6,830 nucleotides of DNA from Cycloclasticus sp. (GTDB taxonomy: Bacteria > Pseudomonadota > Gammaproteobacteria > Methylococcales > Cycloclasticaceae): the NCBI GenBank assembly GCA_019090295.1, contig JAHRWG010000213.1:1-6830 (forward strand). Direction: 5' to 3'. The translations under genes were made by a program, and so were the position numbers. Of this stretch, positions 1 to 6,770 are shown piece by piece (position 1 is the first letter of the stretch; each line of letters begins with the position of its first letter). Below the pieces are notes generated by a model. The model did no database searches and was not told the origin of the DNA. It worked only from the letters and a program-made list of their open reading frames with translations.

Positions 1-35
1 GTTCGTCGGCAGCGTCAGATGTGTATAAGAGACAG
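1..35. other. Nextera (Tn5) sequencing adapter, not genomic DNA
   Basis: Positions 3-35 match the 33-nt Illumina Nextera read-1 transposase adapter as I remember it. The 19-bp Tn5 mosaic end occupies 17-35 and the read-1 specific part begins at 3. Positions 1-2 are leftover bases of unknown origin. The lysS reading frame matches its family up to position 36 and then departs exactly at the mosaic-end boundary, as expected for untrimmed adapter at a contig end. Nothing in this stretch should be read as biology, including any mobile-element hit to Tn5. Confidence 0.97.
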
Positions 36-342
36 CTAATGTATCTCGTTGAATAAACAACTGCATACGAGCCGACATGTCTTGCACATGGGCAAAGCTA
101 GCCTTTCCCATAACGCGCTTTGCCATCATGCGGCCAGCCAAACTAACACTGATCGCTTTTTCTTCTAACTCTTCTTTGCTGAACTGATCATATTCTGCGT
201 GTAATGCTTCAGCATAATGCTCACGCCGGAAATCGTTTGGGTAAGCATTACCCTGCTGTTTAATTTCAGCCAGTTTATCACGACGCTTAGCAATTAATTT
301 ATTCTCATCATGCTGTTGCTCGGTATTCTTTTGTTCATTCAT
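36..342 (-). CDS. lysS: Lysyl-tRNA synthetase, class II, N-terminal fragment
   Basis: This encodes the first 102 residues (plus one base) of LysS, which charges tRNA-Lys with lysine in the cytoplasm using ATP. The visible part is the N-terminal helix and the beginning of the OB-fold anticodon-binding domain. Family landmarks include YPNDFRR at residues 34-40, AGRMMAKRVMGKASF at 69-83 and the strand QDMSARMQLF at 87-96, all close to E. coli LysS. The catalytic class II domain, motifs 1-3, is missing because the contig ends in adapter sequence; the full family protein is about 500 residues. The ATG at 342 starts 3 nt after the prfB stop, and a purine-rich AAAGAGTGG sits inside the end of prfB as a possible ribosome binding site. 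prfB-lysS is a common gene pair in proteobacteria, so co-transcription and coupled translation are likely. The truncation is technical, not a pseudogene. Confidence 0.93.
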
Positions 343-345
343 ACG

Positions 346-1444
346 TTAAATTCCACTCTTTAAACTGGCTTCTATAAATTGATCCAATGCCCCATCGAGC
401 ACCGCTTGTGTATTACCGGTTTCAACACCGGTTCGTAAATCTTTGATTCGTGATTGATCAAGAACATAAGAACGAATTTGACTGCCCCAACCGATGTCAG
501 ACTTACCTTCTTCTTGCACTTGCTGATCGACCATTTTCTTTTGCATTTCTAGCTCATACAACTTAGCCTTCAACTGTTTCATGGCTGTTGCCTTGTTCTT
601 GTGCTGCGAACGGTCATTTTGGCACTGTACAACTGCATTGGTGGGTAAGTGGGTAATACGAACCGCTGACTCTGTCTTATTGACATGCTGCCCACCTGCG
701 CCACTGGCACGATAGACATCTATTCTTAAATCAGCTGGGTTAATATCTATTTCAATATCGTCATCAACCTCAGGTGATACAAAGACCGCTGCAAACGATG
801 TATGACGTCGATTACCTGAGTCAAACGGGGACTTTCTAACCAACCGGTGCACGCCAATTTCTGTTCTTAACCAGCCGAATACATAGTCGCCTTGAATTGA
901 AATGGTTGCGCTTTTAATGCCGGCCACATCCCCAGCTGATACTTCAATTAACTCAGTTTTAAAGCCATGTTGTTCGGACCAGCGTAGATACATCCGCAGA
1001 ATCATTTCTGCCCAATCCTGTGCTTCTGTTCCCCCCGAACCCGATTGAATCTCTAAGAATGCACTGTTTGCATCCATTTTACCTGAGAACATTCGGCGGA
1101 ATTCTAACGTAGACACTCGCTTTTCAAAATCACTGAGATCTGTTTCGATGCTCCCGACAGTTTCATCATCATCGTCATCAACTGCCATTTCTAGCAAATC
1201 AGTCGCATCATCAAGCCCAACCGTTAATTCATTGATGGTCTCAACTATTTGCTCTAGCTGCCCTCTTTCCTTGCCAAGCGCTTGCGCTCGGCTGGGGTCA
1301 TTCCACACAATGGGATCTTCTAACTCCCTTAAAACCTCAGTTAATCGCTCTTCTTTAAGGTCAAAGTCAAAGGTACCCCCTAAGCGATTGAGTACGCTCT
1401 TTTAGGTCAGATATTTTATTTGTTATTGGATTAAGCTCGCGCAT
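346..1444 (-). CDS. prfB: Peptide chain release factor 2 (RF2), expressed by programmed +1 frameshift
   Basis: RF2 recognises UGA and UAA stop codons in the ribosomal A site and triggers peptide release. The coding sequence is two segments: 1444-1370 (25 codons, ending Arg-Gly-Tyr-Leu before an in-frame TGA at 1369-1367) and 1368-346 in the +1 frame. The joined protein has 365 residues, equal to E. coli RF2. The stop-codon reading tripeptide Ser-Pro-Phe falls at 205-207 and the catalytic Gly-Gly-Gln at 250-252, exactly the E. coli positions. Residue 246 is Ala, the usual bacterial state, not the Thr of E. coli K-12. An acidic run of five Asp lies near residues 89-93. The N-terminus begins Met-Arg-Glu-Leu-Asn-Pro, parallel to E. 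coli Met-Phe-Glu-Ile-Asn-Pro. A second ATG directly upstream at 1447 could be used instead; no strong ribosome binding site separates the two. The gene starts about 22 nt after the sufU stop, so it probably shares the suf transcript, and it leads directly into lysS. Confidence 0.95.
1366..1381 (-). promoter_or_regulatory. RF2 programmed +1 ribosomal frameshift site
   Basis: Read on the minus strand, this is an internal Shine-Dalgarno-like AGGGGG (1381-1376), a three-base spacer TAC, the slippery Leu codon CTT (1372-1370), then TGA followed by C (1369-1366). It differs from the E. coli site only by TAC in place of TAT. In the known mechanism, low RF2 makes the ribosome pause at TGA, the internal Shine-Dalgarno pairing promotes a one-base slip from CTT, and reading resumes at GAC (1368-1366). 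This makes RF2 synthesis autoregulated. The sequence before the stop matches the RF2 N-terminus in frame 0 and the sequence after it matches in frame +1, so the shift is required to make the protein and is not a sequencing error. Confidence 0.96.
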
Positions 1445-1469
1445 CATTCACATCGTTACGGTTAATCGT

Positions 1470-1916
1470 TTACTCTGTTGTAACTGGTTCTTCAGAGCCT
1501 TTTAATAGCGCGTCAAGCGTATGCCAAGGCAAGGTTGCACATTTTACCCGTGCTGGATATTCACAAACCCCTGCTAGCACTGCTAATTTACCAAGGTCAT
1601 CCATCTCAACCGGTTCCCCTGTCGCCATTTTGTGAAATAGCTCAAAAAGCTCTTGCGCCTCTTCTTCAGTTTGACCTTTGATAATGTCTGTCATCAACGA
1701 TGCTGAGGCTGTAGAAATGGCGCAGCCTTGCCCTTGAAAACTAGCGTCAATTATTTTACCGTCATTAACCTTTATAAATAAGGTTAACCGATCACCACAT
1801 AAAGGGTTAAAACCATCAATCTGACGATCTGCATCATCCATGGCTCTAAAGTTTCGTGGGTTTCTATTGTGATCAAAAATTACTTCTTGATACAAGTCTC
1901 TTAAATCATCTAACAT
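1470..1916 (-). CDS. sufU: SufU-type iron-sulfur assembly sulfurtransferase
   Basis: This 148-residue protein belongs to the IscU/NifU-N fold but carries SufU features. The zinc/persulfide ligands are Cys40 and Asp42 (in LCGDR), Cys65 (in GQGCAIS) and Cys126 (in VKCATLPWHTL). Between the second and third Cys lies the extra segment of roughly 20 residues, around residues 98-120, that separates SufU from IscU; IscU's LPPVK chaperone-binding motif is absent. In Bacillus subtilis, SufU binds zinc and takes persulfide from SufS, the job SufE does in E. coli; I infer the same here from the adjoining sufS. An extra Cys118 lies in the insert. The ATG at 1916 shares one base with the sufS stop (TAATG), and a weak GAGATG ribosome binding site lies 8 nt upstream, so translation is probably coupled. 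A scaffold role like IscU is the main alternative, but the SufBCD complex next door makes that less likely. Confidence 0.9.
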   Translation of the reverse strand: MLDDLRDLYQEVIFDHNRNPRNFRAMDDADRQIDGFNPLCGDRLTLFIKVNDGKIIDASFQGQGCAISTASASLMTDIIKGQTEEEAQELFELFHKMATGEPVEMDDLGKLAVLAGVCEYPARVKCATLPWHTLDALLKGSEEPVTTE

Positions 1917-3157
1917 TAGCCAAACATCTCAATTAAGTTTTCGATTCCTGCCATCAGTGCGTCTACTTCTTCATGTGTATTATACATGGCAAAAGAAGCC
2001 CTAGCTGTTGCTGGAACACCAAAAAAATCCATTACGGGCATCGCACAGTGATGACCCGCTCTAACAGCAATTCCCTGGTGATCCATCATTGTACCAATAT
2101 CATGCGGATGAATTCCATCCAACACGAATGATAAAATCGCTCCTTTGTTCTTTGCGGTCCCAATAATTCTTAGTTTTTTGATGTTTTTTGATTGCTCAAC
2201 GGCATGCTCTAACAGGCTATTCTCATGCGCCGCTATTGCGTCAATACCAACCTGGCTAATGTAGTCAATGGCTGCCCCTAAACCAATGGTTCCAGCAATA
2301 TTAGGTGTTCCAGCTTCAAACTTATACGGCACTTTGCTATAGACGGTCTTATCAAAGGTCACCATACTAATCATATCCCCTCCACCTTGATAAGGGACCA
2401 TTTTTTCTAGCTGGTCCAACTGACCATACAAAGCACCAATCCCTGTGGGCGCGTAAAGCTTATGGCCGGAGAAAACATAAAACTCACAACCAAGTGCTTG
2501 CACATCTACAGGGATATGTGGAATAGCTTGTGCACCGTCTATCAAAACAGGAACGCCGCTTAAATGGAGTAGGTTTATTAATGACTTAATCGGGTTGATG
2601 GTTCCCAGCGCATTTGACATATGAGACAGTGCAGCAAATTTGGTTTTTTTACTGATTAACGCCTCGAACTCTTCTAGTAGTAACTCACCATCTTCATTAA
2701 TGGGTGCAACTTTTAAAATAGCACCTGTTTTCTCACATAACATTTGCCACGGTACAATGTTTGAATGGTGCTCCATCGCTGTAATTAGAATCTCATCCCC
2801 TGCAGAGATGTACTCAGCAACACCATTTGCCACTAAATTAATGGCTTCCGTTGCACCCCGAGTAAAAACGATTTCTTTTTCTGAGCTCGCATTTAAAAAC
2901 ACTTGTACTGTCTTACGAGCATTTTCATAAGCTAAGGTTGCCCGCTCACTAAGGGTGTGCACCCCACGGTGAATATTGGCATTATCATTAGCATAGTAAT
3001 TAACCAAACTGTCGATAACAGCCTGTGGTTTTTGGCTGGTTGCAGCATTATCGAGGTAAACCAATGGCTTTCCGTGAACCTGTTGGTTTAACACAGGAAA
3101 GTCTGACCTGATTTTTTCTACGTCATAGGTCATACTGTTTGAGTTAGTTTCAATCAT
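1916..3157 (-). CDS. sufS: Cysteine desulfurase SufS (class V aminotransferase fold, PLP enzyme)
   Basis: SufS converts L-cysteine to L-alanine and holds the sulfur as a persulfide for Fe-S cluster assembly. In the 413-residue form chosen here, PLP binds Lys233 (in SGHK), with His131 (EHHSN) stacking on the cofactor and Asp207/Gln210 (IDGAQ) contacting it. The catalytic Cys371 sits in RAGHHCAMP, and Arg386 is the substrate-binding arginine. Short catalytic loop and length (E. coli has 406) mark a group II SufS rather than IscS. His352 lies 19 residues before the catalytic Cys, the position of the zinc-ligating His342 in B. subtilis SufS; E. coli has Tyr there. The ATG at 3157 was chosen because it forms an ATGA overlap with the sufD stop and has AAAAGA six bases upstream. 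An in-frame ATG at 3163 would add two residues but places that purine tract directly against the start. Homology to E. coli starts only around residue 9. Confidence 0.95.
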   Translation of the reverse strand: MIETNSNSMTYDVEKIRSDFPVLNQQVHGKPLVYLDNAATSQKPQAVIDSLVNYYANDNANIHRGVHTLSERATLAYENARKTVQVFLNASSEKEIVFTRGATEAINLVANGVAEYISAGDEILITAMEHHSNIVPWQMLCEKTGAILKVAPINEDGELLLEEFEALISKKTKFAALSHMSNALGTINPIKSLINLLHLSGVPVLIDGAQAIPHIPVDVQALGCEFYVFSGHKLYAPTGIGALYGQLDQLEKMVPYQGGGDMISMVTFDKTVYSKVPYKFEAGTPNIAGTIGLGAAIDYISQVGIDAIAAHENSLLEHAVEQSKNIKKLRIIGTAKNKGAILSFVLDGIHPHDIGTMMDHQGIAVRAGHHCAMPVMDFFGVPATARASFAMYNTHEEVDALMAGIENLIEMFG

Positions 3158-4482
3158 AGCCATTCTTTTAGAATATCTGTTTGTGGGAATTGCTTTAATA
3201 ACTCGTCCATCACCTTATGACGAAGAGGTTCAAGGCTGATGCGCTCTACCATTTCGTTAGCAAATGCAAATGTCAGCATGTTTTTAGCCATTTTCTCATC
3301 TGCACCTCTTGAGCGTAAATAAAATATGGCTGTTTCATCTAATTGCCCAATGGTAACCCCATGAGCGCACTTGACATCATCCGCGTAAATTTCCAACTGT
3401 GGTTTACTGTCAATATTAGCGCGTTCAGACAGTAATAAATTTCTATTATTCATCGTTGCATCAGTCTTTTGTGCATCCTCTGCTACAACAATTCGACCTT
3501 GAAAAACCCCTGTTGATTGATCGGCCATAACGCCTTTATATAGCTCTTGACTAACCGCATGCGGCTGTTTGTGATTCAACCGTGTATGGTGATCAAGGTG
3601 TTGCTTATCTTGCCCTAAAAACAAGCCATCTAAGATACAACTGGACTCTATACCCAGATCAGCATGGATTTCAGCACGAGAAATTAAACCACCAAATGTG
3701 AAGTTTGATTGGCTAAACATGGCACTTTTTTCTAGGGTCGAATACACACCCCCCATATGAAACGCTTGGTTTGATTCTGCCTGTAAGCGTGTGTGAGATA
3801 GGTTTGCATTTGTTTCTACCACCACTTCCGTCACCACATTAGTCAAATAGCACATATCCTGACTGCCATAATAACTTTCTATAACGGTTGCTTTTGACCC
3901 CGCTTTTGCCAAAATTAGGTTTCGGTAGTTTGAAACTGCTAATGGTGAGTTGCTTGAAGCAAGGCAAACCACCTGAATAGGTTTTTCAACAACTGTATTT
4001 TCGGGAATACAAACCAACACACCATCTGTAAAAAGGGCGGTGTTTAAATGGGTAAACCCATGTTCAGCTTCGTCATTAAATGAGGCGTTTATCAAGGACT
4101 TAAACTGTGTTTCTTGTTCGCCTTTTTCCGCAGCACTAAGGGGTACAACCGTTACACCCTCTGGAAGGTCCTGACTAGATGATAGCTCGTCTCGATAATA
4201 GCCATCGATAAACACCAAGTGATGGCAATGGTTAAGTAATGCCTTGCTTAACAGCGATTGATCGACAGCCAAATTACGAGGGGCTAGCTTGAATTCATTT
4301 TTTTCTATCGCTGATATATTAGTATAGCGCCACTCTTCATCTCGTAACGAAGGCAGCCCTGACACCAGTAAACTATCTTTTGAACGTTGGCGTAAACTCC
4401 CTAACCAAGGAAAATCGTTACCCGTCAGCTCATCGGAAGTATTTTGTAATAAATCATTATAGTGAGTACTTAATACTGACAT
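3154..4482 (-). CDS. sufD: SufD, scaffold subunit of the SufBCD Fe-S assembly complex
   Basis: This 442-residue protein is the SufD partner of SufB; the SufBC2D complex builds nascent clusters in the cytoplasm, and SufD is needed for iron acquisition. The N-terminal helical part contains RDEEWRYTNIS (about residues 47-57), typical of SufD. The middle is the beta-helix core, and the C-terminal segment has QKTDATMNNRNLLLS (338-352) followed by the conserved Cys372-Ala-His374-Gly motif, corresponding to Cys358/His360 of E. coli SufD at the SufB interface. E. coli SufD is 423 residues. The start at 4482 lies four bases after the sufC stop with AGAGAG eight bases upstream; an upstream in-frame ATG at 4533 would add 17 residues overlapping sufC and lacks homology. 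The gene ends in an ATGA overlap with sufS. It is distinguished from SufB by lacking the SufB Cys-rich NYTQCDS motif. Confidence 0.94.
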   Translation of the reverse strand: MSVLSTHYNDLLQNTSDELTGNDFPWLGSLRQRSKDSLLVSGLPSLRDEEWRYTNISAIEKNEFKLAPRNLAVDQSLLSKALLNHCHHLVFIDGYYRDELSSSQDLPEGVTVVPLSAAEKGEQETQFKSLINASFNDEAEHGFTHLNTALFTDGVLVCIPENTVVEKPIQVVCLASSNSPLAVSNYRNLILAKAGSKATVIESYYGSQDMCYLTNVVTEVVVETNANLSHTRLQAESNQAFHMGGVYSTLEKSAMFSQSNFTFGGLISRAEIHADLGIESSCILDGLFLGQDKQHLDHHTRLNHKQPHAVSQELYKGVMADQSTGVFQGRIVVAEDAQKTDATMNNRNLLLSERANIDSKPQLEIYADDVKCAHGVTIGQLDETAIFYLRSRGADEKMAKNMLTFAFANEMVERISLEPLRHKVMDELLKQFPQTDILKEWL

Positions 4483-4486
4483 AATC

Positions 4487-5239
4487 TTAGCTCTCTTTAT
4501 TGTCGTCAACCCAGCTATAGCCTTTTGCTTCAAGCTCTAACGCTAACTCTGGACCGCCAGATTTAACAATTTCTCCACCGGCTAACACATGAACAAAGTC
4601 GGGTTTAATATAATCAAGGAGGCGTTGGTAATGTGTCACCAATATAAAGGAGCGTGACGGATCCCGTAAGCGGTTAACCCCTTCAGAGACTATTTTTAAT
4701 GCATCAATATCTAAACCTGAGTCGGTTTCATCTAAAACACACAATGACGGCGCTAGAACAGACATTTGCAAAATCTCGTTACGTTTTTTCTCGCCGCCTG
4801 AAAAGCCTTCATTAACCGCGCGGTAGAGGAATTTCTCATCCATATCGAGGTCTCTCATTTTTTCTTTGACCATACTGATAAAATCCATCGCGTCTAATTG
4901 ATCAAGGCCGTTATATTTACGCACTCCATTCAACGCTGCTTTTAACATGTAAATATTGCTAACACCTGGCACTTCTACAGGGTATTGAAATGCAAGAAAG
5001 ACACCAGCCCATGCACGCTCTTCAACGCTCATCTCTAGAAGGTCTTTACCGTGAAAACTCACACTTCCTTCGGTAATCTCATAGCCAGCACGTCCAGCTA
5101 AAATGTATGACAAGGTACTTTTACCTGAGCCATTGGGCCCCATAATGGCGTGGACCTCACCAGGATTAATGTCTAAATTAATGCCTTTTAATATTTCTTT
5201 ACCTTCAACCTTTACGTGTAAATTTTTAATTTTTAACAT
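4487..5239 (-). CDS. sufC: SufC, ABC-type ATPase of the SufBCD Fe-S assembly complex
   Basis: SufC (250 residues, family length about 248) is a soluble cytoplasmic ABC ATPase with no membrane partner; two copies bind SufB and SufD, and ATP binding drives the conformational change that opens the scaffold. Visible motifs in order: Walker A GPNGSGKST at residues 34-42, Q-loop Gln85 (FQYP), signature FSGGEKKR at 146-153, Walker B ending Asp170-Glu171, D-loop SGLD at 174-177, and switch His203. The EKKRNEILQM stretch after the signature is characteristic of SufC rather than of transporter ATPases. The ATG at 5239 has AAAGG seven bases upstream and the protein begins at the usual family position. 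It lies 82 nt after sufB, the widest gap in the operon, and four bases before sufD. Confidence 0.96.
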   Translation of the reverse strand: MLKIKNLHVKVEGKEILKGINLDINPGEVHAIMGPNGSGKSTLSYILAGRAGYEITEGSVSFHGKDLLEMSVEERAWAGVFLAFQYPVEVPGVSNIYMLKAALNGVRKYNGLDQLDAMDFISMVKEKMRDLDMDEKFLYRAVNEGFSGGEKKRNEILQMSVLAPSLCVLDETDSGLDIDALKIVSEGVNRLRDPSRSFILVTHYQRLLDYIKPDFVHVLAGGEIVKSGGPELALELEAKGYSWVDDNKES

Positions 5240-5321
5240 CGTGCTACCTTTAATTTTTTGCTACCCGTTAGGGGTAAGTTTAATAATAGTCTTTGCTCTA
5301 GACTGTTTTACCTGTCGTTGT
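5240..5321 (-). other. sufB-sufC intergenic spacer with two short inverted repeats
   Basis: This 82-nt spacer is the only sizeable gap among the suf genes. It holds AGTCT/AGACT arms with a 7-nt loop (5288-5304) and TACCC/GGGTA arms with a 5-nt loop (5262-5276), followed by the sufC ribosome binding site AAAGG (5247-5251). In the transcript the second hairpin is followed by an A-rich, not U-rich, tract, so it is not a standard intrinsic terminator. Both stems are only 5 bp and could occur by chance. They might influence RNA stability or the SufB:SufC ratio, but this is a guess. I see no gene here. Confidence 0.3.
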
Positions 5322-6770
5322 TTAACCGACACTGCCTTCAAGACTAATGCCCAATAAAGCTTGTGCTTCAACAGCAAACTCCATGGGTAACTCTTTAAAC
5401 ACTTCTTTACAAAAGCCGTTAACAATCATTGAGACGGCATCTTCAGCTGAAATGCCTCGTTGCATACAATAGAATAATTGGTCTTCACTAATTTTAGAGG
5501 TTGATGCCTCATGCTCGATCGTAGCCGTTGGCTGCTTTGATTCAATATAAGGGAAAGTGTGTGCGCCACATTTATCGCCCATTAACAAGGAGTCACATTG
5601 AGTATAATTTCTGGCATTCTCTGCATGACGCCCCACTTTAACCAAACCACGATAGGTGTTTTGCCCATGGCCCGCAGAAATACCTTTAGAAATAATCGTA
5701 CTGCTGGTGTTTTTGCCAATATGGATCATTTTCGTACCAGTATCTGCTTGCTGATAGTTGTTTGTTAACGCAACCGAATAAAACTCACCAATTGAATTAT
5801 CTCCTTGCAAAACAACACTAGGGTATTTCCAGGTAATCGCTGAACCTGTTTCTACTTGCGTCCAGGAAACTTTTGCATTATCGCCTCTACATTCTGCTCT
5901 TTTACTAACAAAATTATAAATGCCCCCGACACCATTCTCATCACCTGGGTACCAATTTTGTACCGTTGAATATTTAATTTCTGCGTCTTTTAAAACAACC
6001 AACTCAACAACAGCAGCGTGTAATTGGTTTTCATCACGCATAGGTGCAGTACACCCTTCTAAATAACTAACGTGGCTCCCTTCATCCGCGACGATCAGCG
6101 TTCGTTCAAATTGACCTGTATTGGCTGCATTAATTCTAAAGTAAGTCGATAGTTCCATCGGGCAACGCACCCCTTTTGGAATGTAAACAAATGAGCCATC
6201 ACTGAATACTGCCGCATTTAGGGCTGCATAAAAGTTATCGTACTGTGACACAACCGTTCCTAAGTACTGTTTAATCAGTTCGGGGTGTTCTTTAACTGCT
6301 TCCGAGAAAGAACAAAAAATAACCCCTGCTTCGTATAACTTCTCTTTAAATGTTGTTGCCACAGAAACACTATCAAACACCGCGTCAACTGCCACACCCG
6401 CCAAGCGCATTTGCTCTTCTAGGGGGATACCTAACTTGTTATATGTTTCTATCAAGGTAGGGTCAACTTCATCTAAACTCTTTGGCCCATCTTCCATGCT
6501 TTTAGGGGCTGAGTAGTAACTGATCTCTTGAAAGTCAATTTTATCAAAGTTAACGAAGGCCCATTCTGGGTGATCCATGGTTAGCCAATGACGGTATGCC
6601 TCTAAGCGCCATTCTAATAAAAACTCAGGCTCCTCTTTTTTTGCTGATAACGCTCGAATAACGTCTTCATTTAAACCAGGCAAGAATGAGTCTGATTCAA
6701 TCTCTGTGACAAAGCCATCTTTGTACTCTTGGCCAATCATGTTTTCTATATTTTCATTAGATGCTGACAT
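5322..6770 (-). CDS. sufB: SufB, scaffold subunit of the SufBCD Fe-S assembly complex
   Basis: SufB (482 residues; E. coli 495) is the main scaffold on which sulfur delivered by SufS is assembled with iron into a nascent cluster. The conserved sites are visible: Cys240 in LEGCTAP, corresponding to E. coli Cys254, the sulfur entry residue; Cys392 in NYTQCDS, corresponding to Cys405; and His420-Glu421 in EHEAST, corresponding to His433/Glu434 at the SufD interface. Other family markers are [16 protein letters not shown] (197-212) and [12 protein letters not shown] (364-375). The gene starts at the ATG at 6770 with GGAGA five bases upstream, directly next to the stop codon of the preceding frame (TAG-ATG), which suggests it is not the first gene of the transcript. 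Together with sufC and sufD it makes the SUF core; no promoter for it is visible inside the window. Confidence 0.96.
   Translation of the reverse strand: MSASNENIENMIGQEYKDGFVTEIESDSFLPGLNEDVIRALSAKKEEPEFLLEWRLEAYRHWLTMDHPEWAFVNFDKIDFQEISYYSAPKSMEDGPKSLDEVDPTLIETYNKLGIPLEEQMRLAGVAVDAVFDSVSVATTFKEKLYEAGVIFCSFSEAVKEHPELIKQYLGTVVSQYDNFYAALNAAVFSDGSFVYIPKGVRCPMELSTYFRINAANTGQFERTLIVADEGSHVSYLEGCTAPMRDENQLHAAVVELVVLKDAEIKYSTVQNWYPGDENGVGGIYNFVSKRAECRGDNAKVSWTQVETGSAITWKYPSVVLQGDNSIGEFYSVALTNNYQQADTGTKMIHIGKNTSSTIISKGISAGHGQNTYRGLVKVGRHAENARNYTQCDSLLMGDKCGAHTFPYIESKQPTATIEHEASTSKISEDQLFYCMQRGISAEDAVSMIVNGFCKEVFKELPMEFAVEAQALLGISLEGSVG

Noticed and set aside
17..35. Tn5 mosaic end as evidence of a real transposon
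   Set aside because: It is joined to the synthetic Nextera read-1 sequence at a contig edge, so it is library adapter, not an inserted element.
1306..1308. GTG at 1308 as the prfB start
   Set aside because: RF2 homology continues upstream through the frameshift to the ATG at 1444; starting here would drop 45 residues.
1366..1372. Frameshift in prfB as a pseudogene or sequencing error
   Set aside because: The full RF2 frameshift signal is present and conserved, and the joined product has normal length and all key motifs.
1148..1405. Plus-strand open frame rich in Ser opposite prfB
   Set aside because: It is antisense to well-conserved RF2 codons; the Ser runs mirror the Asp codons of the acidic stretch. 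No homology and no ribosome binding site.
2640..2930. Plus-strand open frame opposite sufS
   Set aside because: It lies fully inside sufS on the other strand, has no recognisable domain, and sufS is intact and conserved.
4483..4533. Upstream ATG at 4533 as the sufD start
   Set aside because: The extra 17 residues overlap sufC coding, do not resemble SufD, and the ATG at 4482 has a well-placed ribosome binding site.
5262..5276. Inverted repeat as an intrinsic terminator after sufB
   Set aside because: The stem is only 5 bp and, in the direction of transcription, is followed by an A-tract and not a T-tract.
5103..5357. Plus-strand open frame across the sufB-sufC spacer
   Set aside because: It overlaps the conserved starts and ends of sufC and sufB on the other strand, and the translated protein has no recognisable domain.
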